Source: Pseudomonas oryzae
Lineage (GTDB): Bacteria; Pseudomonadota; Gammaproteobacteria; Pseudomonadales; Pseudomonadaceae
Length of the DNA stretch: 64,000 nucleotides
Assembly: GCF_900104805.1 (NCBI RefSeq)
Contig: NZ_LT629751.1
Coordinates: 2,399,001 to 2,463,000 of the forward strand
Reading direction: 5' to 3'
Every line of letters starts with the position of its first letter. The first letter of the stretch is position 1. Made by a program: the position numbers and the translations under genes. The notes under the pieces are model-generated. The model saw only the letters and a list, made by a program, of their open reading frames with translations. It ran no database searches and was not told the origin of the DNA. Below, piece by piece: positions 49,224 to 58,110 of this stretch.

Positions 49224-50378
49224 ATGATCCGTGACCCCGAAACCCTGCAGATCCTGCTGGACTCGATCCGCCAGTTCGTCGACCAAGAACTGATCCCTCG
49301 CGAAAGCGAAGTGGCGGAAACCGACGCCATGCCCCAAGACATCGTCGATCAAATGCGGGAAATGGGTCTGTTCGGCCTGACCATCCCCGAAGAGTTCGGC
49401 GGCCTTGGCGTCACTATGGAAGAGGAGGTGAACATTGCCTTCGAGCTTGGACGCACCTCTCCTGCCTTCCGCTCCTACATCGGCACCAACAATGGGATCG
49501 GCTCGATCGGCATCCTGGTCGACGGTACCGAAGAACAGAAGCGCCACTTCCTGCCGAAGCTGGCCAGCGGCGAACTGCTTAGCTCCTTCTGCCTCACCGA
49601 GCCGGACGCTGGTTCAGACGCTGCCTCACTGAAGACCACTGCAGTACGCGACGGCGACAGCTACGTACTCAACGGCACCAAACGCTTCATCACCAATGCG
49701 CCGCACGCGGGCATCTACACTGTGATGGCGCGCACCAACCCTGAGATCAAGGGCGCCGGCGGCATCAGCGCATTCATTGTCGAGCGTGGCACCCCGGGCA
49801 TCTCATTGGGCAAGCCCGACCACAAGATGGGCCAGAAAGGCGCGCATACAAGCGATGTAATTTTCGACAACGTCCGTGTTCCAGCCACCCACCTGATTGG
49901 CGGAGTCGAAGGAGTGGGCTTCAAAACGGCAATGAAGGTGCTCGACAAAGGCCGCCTACATATCGCCGCACTCAGCGTCGGCGCTGCCGAGAGGATGCTG
50001 GACGACGCGCTGCGATACGCCATGGAGCGTAAGCAGTTCGGGAAACCGATTGCCGAATTCCAACTCATCCAAGCCATGCTTGCTGATAGCAAAGCAGAAA
50101 TCTACGCCGCTCGTTGCATGGTTTTGGATGCTGCGCGCAAGCGTGATGCTGGCCAGAACGTCAGCACCGAAGCTTCGTGCGCCAAGATGTTTGCCACCGA
50201 AATGTGCGGACGGGTTGCTGACCGTTGCGTACAGATCCATGGCGGCGCCGGCTATGTCAGCGAGTACGCAATCGAGCGCTTCTACCGCGATGTGCGACTG
50301 TTCCGGATCTATGAGGGCACCACTCAAATTCAGCAACTGGTCATCGCGCGCAACATGATCCGCGAGAGCCAGCACTGA
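49224..50378 (+). CDS. Acyl-CoA dehydrogenase
   Basis: A 384-residue flavoenzyme: LFGLTIPEEFGGLG, FCLTEPDAGSDAASLKTTA, ERKQFGKPIAEFQLIQAMLAD, QIHGGAGYVSEYAIERFYRD and the catalytic base Glu in RIYEGTTQIQQLVIARN, the short-chain placement. It does the first oxidation of an acyl-CoA, giving electrons to EtfAB. It lies 59 bases after the IclR gene on the same strand and completes the set needed for beta-oxidation in this cluster. Confidence 0.95.
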   Translation: MIRDPETLQILLDSIRQFVDQELIPRESEVAETDAMPQDIVDQMREMGLFGLTIPEEFGGLGVTMEEEVNIAFELGRTSPAFRSYIGTNNGIGSIGILVDGTEEQKRHFLPKLASGELLSSFCLTEPDAGSDAASLKTTAVRDGDSYVLNGTKRFITNAPHAGIYTVMARTNPEIKGAGGISAFIVERGTPGISLGKPDHKMGQKGAHTSDVIFDNVRVPATHLIGGVEGVGFKTAMKVLDKGRLHIAALSVGAAERMLDDALRYAMERKQFGKPIAEFQLIQAMLADSKAEIYAARCMVLDAARKRDAGQNVSTEASCAKMFATEMCGRVADRCVQIHGGAGYVSEYAIERFYRDVRLFRIYEGTTQIQQLVIARNMIRESQH

Positions 50379-50583
50379 GGAACTCTGCGTCCACGAATCA
50401 CACATTGTATGCCGCCGCTCTGCGGCGGCCCTCCCCTACTCCGATCTTATTACCGAGCAAGTGTCGTTCTTGGAGTACGAACTCGGCATCGACATCACGG
50501 TCACCTGCCGAGGCCGCTTCGTTGTACCAAACCTCAACGACTTGAAATCAGGAGGAACTAGTGTGGTGAATCACAAGTCAGCG

Positions 50584-51347
50584 TCATAATTTTTTACTAA
50601 GAACGGATGCTGCCCTCTTCACGGAGTCCAGAATCTCTTCTGCCCCCTTGTGCCGGCGGAAAGGCCGGGGATCTTGGTTGTAGGTCGCCAAGAAATGCTC
50701 GATGGATGACTCCAGATCCTTCACGCTGGTATGCGCCTGACGCTTTATCCATTTCTCACTCAGCGTCGAGAAGAAGTGTTCCACCAGATTCAGCCAAGAC
50801 GCCGAGGTGGGCGTGAAATGCACCTGGTATCGGGATGAGCGGCCAGCCATCCCCGTACCTTGTCGGTTTTGTGGGTGGCGTAGTTATCCATGATCAAGCG
50901 AACCGTCATATCACCGGGCAAGGAGGCGTCGACTTCCTTGAGAAAGGCGAGAAACTCCGTGCTGCGATGGCAGCGCTTGAGACGTCCAATCACCTCGCCC
51001 GTCGCCACGTCCAGCGCCGCGAAGAGGGAGGTCGTGCCATGGCGCTGAAAATCTTGAGTGCGCGTGGCGGGATGGCCCGGTGCCAACGGAAGACAGGGTT
51101 GTGTCCGGTTCAGCGCCTGGATTTGACTCTTCTCGTCGACACAGAGCACCAGAGCCTTGTCCGGCGGATTCAGGTAAAGTCCGACGATGTCCTGGACCTT
51201 GTCGACGAACGCCGGGTCGGTCGAGAGTTTAAAGGTCCGCTCCAGGTGAGGCTTGAGCCCGAATGCCCGCCAGATGCGGTGAGATCCCGATGGCTTTGTT
51301 CATGCTACGTGAGCTCCAGTGGCTGGCGTCATGGGGTTTGGTCTGGG
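50584..51347 (-). pseudogene. IS630-family transposase remnant with frameshifts
   Basis: Reading the minus strand, fragments in different frames give [60 protein letters not shown] and, after another shift, [26 protein letters not shown]. These are the IS630 DDE motifs in order ([20 protein letters not shown]). The N terminus is missing where an IS3 terminus abuts at 51348. At least two frameshifts make it non-functional. Confidence 0.88.
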
Positions 51348-51404
51348 GGGTTCTACCCCGTTAGCACGGACACTTTCGAGTAAGCTCACGCCGAGCTGAA
51401 GGAG
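51348..51404. repeat. Solitary terminal fragment of the IS3 element seen at 26584-27807
   Basis: About 57 bases starting GGGTTCTACCCCGTTAGCACGG match the orfA-side end of the third IS3 element (complement of 27751-27807) with one mismatch, and stop just before that element's orfA start codon. No transposase follows. It abuts the truncated 5' end of the IS630 remnant, so a deletion left only this end. Confidence 0.85.
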
Positions 51405-51759
51405 GGCGAAGCGGCGTGCCGTTTGTTGTTGGAGGCCCTGTCAATGATGGGATCCTGAGACTCGGAGAGCCATAATTTTTGGGCAAATAGTCTGTAACGC
51501 CATGCTAGCCTGCGGACTCTAAAGGACTCACAACGCGCGCCGAAAAGCCCAACTTCAGTTTCGGTCCGAGGCCGTCTCGGGTGCAGAGCACCATCTCAAA
51601 CTGCGCAAGGGCAGCCGTTCGTAAGATATCGGTAGAGCATCGCACGGACGCGACGCGTGAAGGTCTGCTGACTCCGCCGCTGACCCACTTACATCCGGCC
51701 GTCACCGCAGCCTTCCGTCTAAAGCACACATCGACAGACGTGCTTGCGATGACCGCTTC

Positions 51760-51945
51760 TGGCCGATTCTGTTGAAAAAGTCACATGCGATCCGCCCAGC
51801 GGAAAATTTCCGTGCGCAGCTTGAAATAAATGCGTTTTCCAGAGCCGCGCCACGTCAGATTTCACGTAGCAACGCGTGGTCCGAGCATTTGTTGCCGCCA
51901 AATACCCTCGACATGTCCGAAGGGACTTTTTCAACAGAATCGGCC
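51760..51945. mobile_element. MITE-like element, 186 bp with 22-base inverted repeats
   Basis: GGCCGATTCTGTTGAAAAAGTC at 51760-51781 is repeated in exact inversion at 51924-51945. The interior (~140 bases) has no open frame that looks coding. Terminal sequences of this kind belong to transposon ends widespread in pseudomonads, so it is most likely a non-autonomous derivative. It overlaps by four bases the dispersed repeat that follows. Confidence 0.75.
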
Positions 51946-51989
51946 GATTTCTGCCGGTCCCCACCGGCAGCTTCGGGTCGATAACAGCC
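51942..51989. repeat. Dispersed intergenic palindromic repeat, copy 2
   Basis: A 48-base block with TCTGCCGGTC...CACCGGCAG, GGGTCGATAACAGCC, closely similar to 6368-6414. It directly follows the MITE-like element. The rest of 51405-52088 has no supported gene. Confidence 0.6.
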
Positions 51990-52088
51990 TATTCTGACCA
52001 ACAGCAGTTGACCCAGACTCGCCCAGCCCCGTGTAGCTGAACGTGCCGCGCTGATTGGTCAGGTAGCTGACCCACATTTCAGACCGAA

Positions 52089-52469
52089 TCAGTCTAGTAC
52101 TAGCACCGCCTCCATTTCGACTTGAGCCCCCAATGGCAATGCGGAAACACCAATGGCCGCCCGAGCCGGATATGGCTGCTGAAAGTAGCTCCCCATGATT
52201 TCATTGACCTTGGAGAAATGACTGAGGTCGGTGAGATAAATGTTGAGCTTAACAATGTCCTGCAACGAGCCCCCTGCGGCTTTGGCAACTGCCAGCAGAT
52301 TCTCAAAGACCTGTATGGTTTGCGCCTCAAATCCTTCAACCAGCTTCATGGTATCCGGATTCAGGGGAATTTGCCCAGACATGTAGACAGTACTGCCGGC
52401 ACGTACAGCCTGGGAATAGGTTCCGATTGCGGCCGGAGCTTGGGGACTGGAAATGATGCTCTTGCTCAT
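52089..52469 (-). CDS. RidA-family enamine/imine deaminase
   Basis: A 126-residue Rid protein: [43 protein letters not shown] and [20 protein letters not shown], with the Arg before AAIGVSALP corresponding to the catalytic arginine of RidA. It removes reactive 2-aminoacrylate-type imines made by PLP enzymes and amino acid dehydrogenases. Next to dadX-dadA it is a natural partner for alanine racemase and D-amino acid oxidation; P. aeruginosa has the same three functions together though in the order dadA-rid-dadX. Confidence 0.93.
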   Translation of the reverse strand: MSKSIISSPQAPAAIGTYSQAVRAGSTVYMSGQIPLNPDTMKLVEGFEAQTIQVFENLLAVAKAAGGSLQDIVKLNIYLTDLSHFSKVNEIMGSYFQQPYPARAAIGVSALPLGAQVEMEAVLVLD

Positions 52470-52589
52470 AATAACTCCTGATGGATGTTAAAATTAGTGA
52501 TCGCCACTGACAAAGCGAGCACGAAGATCTGACAGATGGGCAAACTCGCTTGCGCCGTTTGAATTCCGAACTGGCCTCTGGATAATTAA

Positions 52590-53678
52590 TCAATAATGAA
52601 TATATTCAGGGGATACCCGTTTGAGATTGCAGAGAATCTGGTATGGAATGGTGCCAGCCCGCTGAGCCACCTCGTTGACTGGCACTTGCTTCCCCCACAA
52701 CTCCACCCGGCTACCTAGACCCACGCCGGGAAAATCGGTCAGGTCGACCGTGAGCATATCCATTGATACCCGCCCAATAAGCCTGCTTCTATGGCCATTG
52801 ACCTGCACGGGTGTCCCACTCGGAGCATGCCGTGGATAGCCATCGGCATAGCCCATAGCAACAACTCCAACTCGGGTTGGCCGCTCACTGACGAACTGTG
52901 CGCCGTAACCTACAGGCTCACCGGGGGGGAGCTCCCGTACGGCTATGACCTTGGATGTCAGGCTCATGACCGGTCTGAGTCGAGCCGCCAGTGGATGCGG
53001 TTGCTCGAAAGGGCTTGCGCCGTAGAGCATCAGACCTGGACGTATCCAGTCAGTAGGCTGCTGCTCCGGGATAAGGTGCGGCCAACCGATGATGCCCGGG
53101 GAATTACGCAGGCTGACCTCCGCCTGTAACTCCCCGCGCGCTTCTCGAAACACGGCAACCTGATCGGCAGTTTTGGAGCAATCGAGCTCGTCCGCCTGAG
53201 CAAAATGAGTCATTAGCACGATCTTAGCGACTTGGCCGCTGGCCATGAGGCGCTGCCAGGCTTCTCGGTACTCAGCTGGGTGCAAACCGACACGGTGCAT
53301 TCCGGAGTCCAGCTTGAGCCAAACGACAAGGGGCTGGGACAGGTTGGACCGTTCGATGGCTTCGACTTGCCAGGCTGAGTGAACTACACACCAGAGCTGG
53401 TGCCGGACGATCAGATCTAGCTCGTCTAGCTCGAAGAACCCCTCGAGCAGCAGGATCGGCGCACTGATGCCGGCTGCGCGCAACTCCAGCGCCTCCTCGA
53501 TACAGGCGACGGCAAAACCGTCAGCTTCGTCGGCAAGCGCTTGGGCACAGCGAACAGCTCCGTGCCCATAGGCGTCAGCCTTGACTACTGCAAGAGCTCT
53601 GGCCCCTGTGGTTTCACGGGCTAACCGGTAGTTGTGTCGGAGAGCTTCAAGGTCGATTAGGGCACGGGCGGGGCGCAT
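52590..53678 (-). CDS. dadX: Alanine racemase, catabolic type
   Basis: A 362-residue fold type III PLP enzyme. The PLP lysine is in [21 protein letters not shown], the catalytic Tyr region is [29 protein letters not shown], and [11 protein letters not shown] binds the phosphate side. ATG 53678 places these correctly. It interconverts L- and D-alanine; D-alanine is then oxidised by DadA, 88 bases upstream on the same strand. Confidence 0.93.
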   Translation of the reverse strand: MRPARALIDLEALRHNYRLARETTGARALAVVKADAYGHGAVRCAQALADEADGFAVACIEEALELRAAGISAPILLLEGFFELDELDLIVRHQLWCVVHSAWQVEAIERSNLSQPLVVWLKLDSGMHRVGLHPAEYREAWQRLMASGQVAKIVLMTHFAQADELDCSKTADQVAVFREARGELQAEVSLRNSPGIIGWPHLIPEQQPTDWIRPGLMLYGASPFEQPHPLAARLRPVMSLTSKVIAVRELPPGEPVGYGAQFVSERPTRVGVVAMGYADGYPRHAPSGTPVQVNGHRSRLIGRVSMDMLTVDLTDFPGVGLGSRVELWGKQVPVNEVAQRAGTIPYQILCNLKRVSPEYIHY

Positions 53679-53766
53679 GGCAAAGACTCTTATTTTGCAG
53701 GTAGAGGCCCCACCTTGGGGGCCATTCAACAGATGAAATGGATCTTTAGCGTGCCGACGCCAGGTG

Positions 53767-55032
53767 CTAAGCGACGCTGCTGATGTAACGCGATATGTCG
53801 AGACCCCGTGGGCTGATCTGCGGACGCTTGTTCGCCATCAGGTCGGCGAGCAGACGACCGGAGCCGCAGGCCATGGTCCAGCCAAGGGTGCCATGCCCGG
53901 TGTTGAGGAACAGGTTGCGGTAGCGGGTGGCCCCCACAATCGGTGTGCCGTCCGGGGTCGCCGGACGCAGGCCGGTCCAGAACTCGGCGCGCGCCAGGTC
54001 GCCGCCCTGCGGGTAGAGGTCGGCGGTGATCATTTCCAGGGTTTCGCGGCGGCGCGGGTTGAGCGACAGATCATGGCCGGCGATCTCGGCCATACCGCCC
54101 ACCCGAATCCTGTCGTCGAAGCGGGTGATCGCCACCTTGTAGGTCTCGTCGAGGATGGTCGAGGTTGGCGCCATGGCCGCGTCAGTGATCGGCACGGTCA
54201 GCGAGTAGCCCTTCAGCGGGTACACCGGCGCCTTGATGCCGAGCGGCTTGAGCAGCTGCGGCGAGTAGCTGCCGAGGGTCAGCACATAGTGGTCGGCACG
54301 CTCCAACTGGCCGTCGATCCACACGCCAGTGACGCGCTCGCCGTCGTTCTCCAGGCGCTCGATGTTCTGCCCGAAGCGGAACTCGACCCCCAGCTCGCGG
54401 GCCATCTCGGCCAGGCGCCTGGTGAACAGGAAGCAGTCGCCGGTCTGGTCGTTGGGCAGGCGCAGGGCGCCGGCCAGCTTATCAGCCACCGCGCCCAAGG
54501 CCGGCTCGACGCGGGTGATGCCGGCGCGGTCGAGCAGCTCGTAGGGCACCCCGGCTTGTTCGAGCACGGCGATGTCCTTGGCTGCGGCGTCGACCTGCGC
54601 CTGGGTGCGGAACAGCTGGGTGGTGCCGAGCTGGCGGCCCTCGTAGGCGATGCCGGTCTCGGCCCGCAGCTCGTCGAGGCAGTCGCGGCTGTACTCGGCC
54701 AAGCGCACCATGCGCTCCTTGTTCACCGCGTAGCGGGCAGAGGTGCAGTTACGCAGCATCTGCGCCATCCACAGGTACTGGTCGAGGTTGCCGGTGAGCT
54801 TGATGGCCAGCGGCGCATGGCGCTGCACCAGCCACTTCATGGCCTTCAGCGGGATGCCAGGGGCGGCCCACGGCGAGGCGTAGCCGGGAGAGACCTGGCC
54901 GGCGTTGGCGTAGCTGGTTTCCAGCGCCGCACCGTCCTGCCGGTCGATGACCACCACCTCGAACCCGATGCGCGCCAAGTAATGCGCGCTGGCGATGCCA
55001 ACCACACCGCTGCCAAGAACAAGCACCCGCAT
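53767..55032 (-). CDS. dadA: D-amino acid dehydrogenase
   Basis: A 421-residue flavoprotein very similar to Dad[33 protein letters not shown] with G7-x-G9-x-x-G12, [22 protein letters not shown], and [42 protein letters not shown]. It oxidises D-alanine and other D-amino acids to keto acids, feeding electrons to the respiratory chain at the inner membrane. Likely under Lrp-type control as in other pseudomonads, though no site was assigned. It is the first gene of the dadA-dadX-ridA group. Confidence 0.95.
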   Translation of the reverse strand: MRVLVLGSGVVGIASAHYLARIGFEVVVIDRQDGAALETSYANAGQVSPGYASPWAAPGIPLKAMKWLVQRHAPLAIKLTGNLDQYLWMAQMLRNCTSARYAVNKERMVRLAEYSRDCLDELRAETGIAYEGRQLGTTQLFRTQAQVDAAAKDIAVLEQAGVPYELLDRAGITRVEPALGAVADKLAGALRLPNDQTGDCFLFTRRLAEMARELGVEFRFGQNIERLENDGERVTGVWIDGQLERADHYVLTLGSYSPQLLKPLGIKAPVYPLKGYSLTVPITDAAMAPTSTILDETYKVAITRFDDRIRVGGMAEIAGHDLSLNPRRRETLEMITADLYPQGGDLARAEFWTGLRPATPDGTPIVGATRYRNLFLNTGHGTLGWTMACGSGRLLADLMANKRPQISPRGLDISRYISSVA

Positions 55033-55357
55033 CTTCCTTAACCCCCGTCACACCCGAATGAATGATTGTGTTATTGGACGCGGAGTGTAGGAGGACCATG
55101 GCAGTGATATTCACTGTTTGAGTAGCTTTTTCTGGCGATAAATCTGGAAAATAACGCTTATTTTGGAGGCAGATACCCTGCCATCCCCAGTTAAGACATC
55201 ACCCTCAGCCTGTCCAGATCAGCCTCAAGATCATGTCTACCCCGCAATAGCAGAGGTTTCCCTCCACCAATTACCAACAACAGCTAAGGATGGCCTGAAA
55301 AACCTTCCCTATCTGGAGAAATAGACCCCAGCCCTTTTGCCCACCCTTTGCTTGAAG
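55033..55357. promoter_or_regulatory. 325-base region upstream of dadA
   Basis: Contains the dadA promoter side; the stretch 55100-55170 is AT-rich (GATAAATCTGGAAAATAACG and similar), as expected for an Lrp-responsive region. No gene is seen. It forms the border with the degenerate island that begins with the IS5 remnant. Confidence 0.45.
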
Positions 55358-55932
55358 CAACCGTCCTTTACCGATGCCGAGTACGCCGGCAAGGGCAAAC
55401 AGACTCGCCGTGAGCGTTTCCTGATCGAGATGGATCAGGTCGTGCCGTGGCAGGCGCTGATGGCGCTGATCGAGCCCTCATTATCCGAGAGGCGAGCCTA
55501 CCCGCTGGGAGCCATGCTGCGCGTGCACCTCATGCAGAACTGGTTCGGCTACAGGGCGAATTCCACTCCATCCGGCAGCTACAGCGATCCCGCGGAGAAC
55601 GCCCTCTACGAGGTGATGATCCTGCGCCACTTCGCAGGTTGCCCCTGGATCGGATCCCGGGCGAAACCAACATCCTCAACTTCCGTCGCCTGCCGAATGA
55701 CGCGGAGGCCGCGATGAAGGCGCAGATCCGCGTCGATGAGAACTCAGGATTGATGCTCAGCGTGATCGGCACAGCGGCCAACGTGGCCAATGTCACCCAG
55801 GTCGACACGCTGCTGTACGGTGCGGAGTCATATGCCTGTGCCGACACGGCTACAGCGGGGTGGAAAGCGAGACGACATCGGCAGCTACGGCATGTAGCAT
55901 CGGTTAACGCCCCTGAGTGGCACACTTTCTGA
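55358..55932 (+). pseudogene. IS5-family transposase remnant
   Basis: Pieces in different frames read KQPSFTDAEYAGKGKQTRRERFLIEMDQVVPWQALMALIEP, MLRVHLMQNWFGY, ALYEVMILRHFAG, RIPGETNILNFRRL and AAMKAQIRVDENSGLMLSVIGTAANVANVTQVDTLLYG. These are IS5-type motifs in order, but the catalytic centre is missing between FRRL and MKAQ, and frames shift at least twice. The element is dead. Confidence 0.85.
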
Positions 55933-55947
55933 TCACATGGATGCACC

Positions 55948-56538
55948 ATGCCCATAGCCTCCACCATCTGGCAACAGGTGAAATACCTGCCCAAAGGGCG
56001 ACCGTTCAGCTCTCGACGTTTTGCAGCGCTGGGGTCACACTCGGCGGTCGGCAAGGCGATAGCCCAGCTGGTGAGCACTGGCGAGCTGGAGCGGATCACT
56101 CGCGGGATCTACATGCGGCCGAAGATCAGTCCGTATGTCGGCAGTGTCCGCCCCAGTGCCTTGGCTGTGATCCGGGTGATCGCCAAGCGGAATCACGAAA
56201 CGATCCAGGTGCATGGTGCTGAGGCGGTCAGGGCATTTCATCTAAGCACCCAGATGCAAACGCAGCCGGTGCTGTATACGAGCGGCTCAAGTCGAGAGAT
56301 TCGAGTCGGTGCCCTGACGATACGGCTCCAGCATGTTTCCCCAGAAAAGTTGCAGCATGCCGGAACCAAGGTGGGACTGGCCCTTGTAGCGCTCTTCTAC
56401 ATAGGCAGAAAAGGCGTGAATCCGACTTCAGTAAAGAGGATCAAGAGCGAGCTGACGCTGGTCGAACTCAATCAGTTGGCAGCCTGCAAAATGCCTGCAT
56501 GGATGAGCAAGGCCCTGGCTGGCCCTCCGCCAGCCTGA
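55948..56538 (+). CDS. AbiEi-like antitoxin (DUF6088 type), orphan
   Basis: A 196-residue protein with an N-terminal winged-helix region (FSSRRFAALGSHSAVGKAIAQLVSTGELERITRGIYMRPKIS) and an AbiEi-type C-terminal part (IQVHGAEAVRAFHLSTQ, VGALTIRLQHVSPEKL). AbiEi proteins are antitoxins and repressors for AbiEii nucleotidyltransferase toxins. No AbiEii gene follows; the next gene is an unrelated small protein. Either an orphan antitoxin or a stand-alone regulator. ATG 55948 follows the IS5 remnant closely. Confidence 0.8.
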   Translation: MPIASTIWQQVKYLPKGRPFSSRRFAALGSHSAVGKAIAQLVSTGELERITRGIYMRPKISPYVGSVRPSALAVIRVIAKRNHETIQVHGAEAVRAFHLSTQMQTQPVLYTSGSSREIRVGALTIRLQHVSPEKLQHAGTKVGLALVALFYIGRKGVNPTSVKRIKSELTLVELNQLAACKMPAWMSKALAGPPPA

Positions 56539-56601
56539 CCCCATGCACCAATGGCCAGGCAGAGCAATATAGCCAGATGAGATTGATGCAAGGAGAACGG
56601 A

Positions 56602-56820
56602 ATGACGATGCCCCGTGAACGCACCCGCTCGATCATTCAAACCCGTGAGTTTCTGGTAGATTTGTCTCGCGACAAGACGCTGCCTGAGGCCCTACGCATT
56701 GAGGCGCGTCGCCTGTTGCGTCATTACCCAACCGCCGATGAGGTGCTGCTGGCCGGCAAGGTAGAGGAACAGCGCGAAGATGGCCTGCCGTGGGTTTTCC
56801 TGAGCTCCAAAATCGACTAG
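56602..56820 (+). CDS. Small BPSL0761-like protein, 72 residues
   Basis: A 72-residue protein (TMPRERTRSIIQTREFLVDLSRD, RIEARRLLRHYPTADEVLLA) that resembles a small conserved family found on mobile islands of proteobacteria and labelled BPSL0761. Function unknown. Ribosome site AAGGAGAACGG precedes the start. It follows the AbiEi-like gene by 63 bases on the same strand, so they may be co-transcribed. Confidence 0.7.
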   Translation: MTMPRERTRSIIQTREFLVDLSRDKTLPEALRIEARRLLRHYPTADEVLLAGKVEEQREDGLPWVFLSSKID

Positions 56821-57060
56821 TCCTGTAACTCCGACACTGGAGGCAAGAGGGAAGCTGGATCACCGCTCAGCATGCTGGCGATGCGATACAGCTTCCGACG
56901 GTGCTGTTCACCTCGCCACGTTCTATGCGCCCATATAGCTTCGGGCGTTGCTGTAGGCCAGCGCGAGTGCGGGCAGGCTCTTGGGTCAGGTTCGGGGAGC
57001 ACCTACTCTGCCGTAGAGCCAAGCTATCAGCCCAGCTTTTCGCAGCACTAACGGCGCTGT
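56820..57060 (-). pseudogene. Decayed XRE-type regulator
   Basis: In two minus-strand frames one sees LALRQSRCSPNLTQEPARTRAGLQQRPKLYGRIERGEVNSTV and then KLYRIASMLSGDPASLLPPVSELQD, which together follow the usual XRE layout ending in an ERGEVNSTVxKLYRIA recognition region. A frameshift separates them and the middle is degraded. Weak but consistent evidence of a dead controller-type gene. Confidence 0.45.
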
Positions 57061-57137
57061 TGTTGGCATGCTTCTGAAGGTCGAGCAGCTCTCAGCCCCT
57101 GCCGGGGTGAGGCTGCTCGACGCGTGGCGGCGTTGGC

Positions 57138-57503
57138 TCAGGCCACTCGCCAGCCCTCCACCACTTCAGCACCAAACTCAGCCCTCCAGGCCTTGAGCTG
57201 GCCATGGTTTGCACCCTTGGTCTCGATACGCTTGCCGGTAGCTGGCTGCACATACACCTTCACCTGGCGGGGGCGGCGCTGCTTCACTGCAGCCGGGGCA
57301 AGCGGCTCCAGCTCGACCGGCGGCGGATTGAGGATGGCTACCACCTTCGCCAGATCCATGCCGTAGTCCGCCATCAGCGCCTTAAACTTGTCTTCGAACT
57401 CCATTTCGCGCTGGAGGCTGGCGTCGGCCTGCAGCTGTTCAAGCAAGGCCATCTGCTTCTGCAGCTCACGCTCGGCACGACGAAATTCGGCTAGTTTGGA
57501 CAT
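57138..57503 (-). CDS. MvaT/MvaU-type H-NS-like xenogeneic silencer
   Basis: A 121-residue protein. The N-terminal part is a coiled-coil dimerisation region (MSKLAEFRRAERELQKQMALLEQLQ); the C-terminal DNA-binding part has the family motif ATGKRIETKGANHGQLKAWRAEFGAEVVEGW. ATG 57503 is preceded by AAAGGAG. MvaT-family proteins silence AT-rich foreign DNA in pseudomonads. Here the gene lies within a degenerate island, so it may be the island's own silencer, in addition to any core copy. Confidence 0.9.
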   Translation of the reverse strand: MSKLAEFRRAERELQKQMALLEQLQADASLQREMEFEDKFKALMADYGMDLAKVVAILNPPPVELEPLAPAAVKQRRPRQVKVYVQPATGKRIETKGANHGQLKAWRAEFGAEVVEGWRVA

Positions 57504-57549
57504 GTTCACTCCTTTGGTTTCGTAACAGAATCAAATTGGATACGGCCTG

Positions 57550-57655
57550 CTACTCGCCGGTTCGCAGGTAATCATAGAGGTTGGTCCGGCTGATGCCGAA
57601 CTCAGGAGCCAGGGCGGCCTTCGGCTCATGCGCCTCGGCGCGATAGCGCCAAGAT
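57550..57655 (-). pseudogene. C-terminal tail of a serine recombinase (resolvase)
   Basis: The minus strand encodes RYRAEAHEPKAALAPEFGISRTNLYDYLRTGE then TAG, matching the C-terminal HTH of resolvase/invertases. The rest of the recombinase is absent. A remnant of an excised or lost mobile element. Confidence 0.65.
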
Positions 57656-57736
57656 CAGCGATTCTCATCCCCCTGACCATTCAGTTGCGTTCAGCTCGAC
57701 CACGCCCACATGTAGAGGTGCATCTGAAGGGGCGTG

Positions 57737-58024
57737 TCAGGCAGAGCGCTCGCTTTGACCAAGCTCCATGCGGATGCGGGAAAACAGGTCGTCGATGGTG
57801 AGAGTTTCGTCCTGTAGCAGGTAACAGCGGGCCAGGATCGTCAGAGGATGAACCTCCATGGCAAATGCAATCTCATGGACCTTCTCCACCGTAGGACTCT
57901 TGAGCCCACGCTCAAGCGTGCTGAGGTAGGTTCGGCTGCTGACGTCCGAGAAAGCCTCTTGTGAGAGCCCTTTGCTCAGCCTCTGTAGCCTCAGGGCGAT
58001 ACCGAATGCCTGTTTCAGTTCCAT
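57737..58024 (-). CDS. XRE-family regulator of a divergent gene pair
   Basis: A 95-residue protein starting MELKQAFGIALRLQRLSKGLSQEAFSDVSSRTYLSTLERGLKSPTVEKVHEIAFAMEVHPLTILARCY: a clear XRE HTH, with a short acidic tail. ATG 58024 gives the normal start; a longer frame to 58123 would read through the operator. It is divergent from the 151-residue gene at 58111, and a perfect inverted repeat lies between them, so it probably represses both. Confidence 0.88.
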   Translation of the reverse strand: MELKQAFGIALRLQRLSKGLSQEAFSDVSSRTYLSTLERGLKSPTVEKVHEIAFAMEVHPLTILARCYLLQDETLTIDDLFSRIRMELGQSERSA

Positions 58025-58060
58025 TTGCTGCTCTCGCAAAAGGAACGATAAGGCCCCATT

Positions 58061-58091
58061 GAACACTATAGGGCTACAATCTATAGTGTTC
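58061..58091. promoter_or_regulatory. Perfect palindromic operator in the XRE divergon
   Basis: GAACACTATAG (58061-58071) and CTATAGTGTTC (58081-58091) are exact inverted repeats separated by nine bases. The site lies between the divergent starts at 58024 and 58111. Perfect 11-base arms, spaced about two helical turns centre to centre, are typical of an XRE operator. Confidence 0.88.
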
Positions 58092-58110
58092 ATTTTGTGA
58101 GGCGAAGGCC

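Noticed and set aside
50409-50432. CCGCCGC/GCGGCGG hairpin after the acyl-CoA dehydrogenase
   Set aside because: Possible terminator, but no T-run follows, so not called.
50450-50583. Short frame reading EYELGIDITVTCRGRFVVPN after the acyl-CoA dehydrogenase
   Set aside because: Looks like a gene fragment, but too short and without a start; family could not be named.
53764-55041. 425-codon plus-strand frame opposite dadA
   Set aside because: Antisense shadow of dadA in GC-rich DNA; no domain resemblance.
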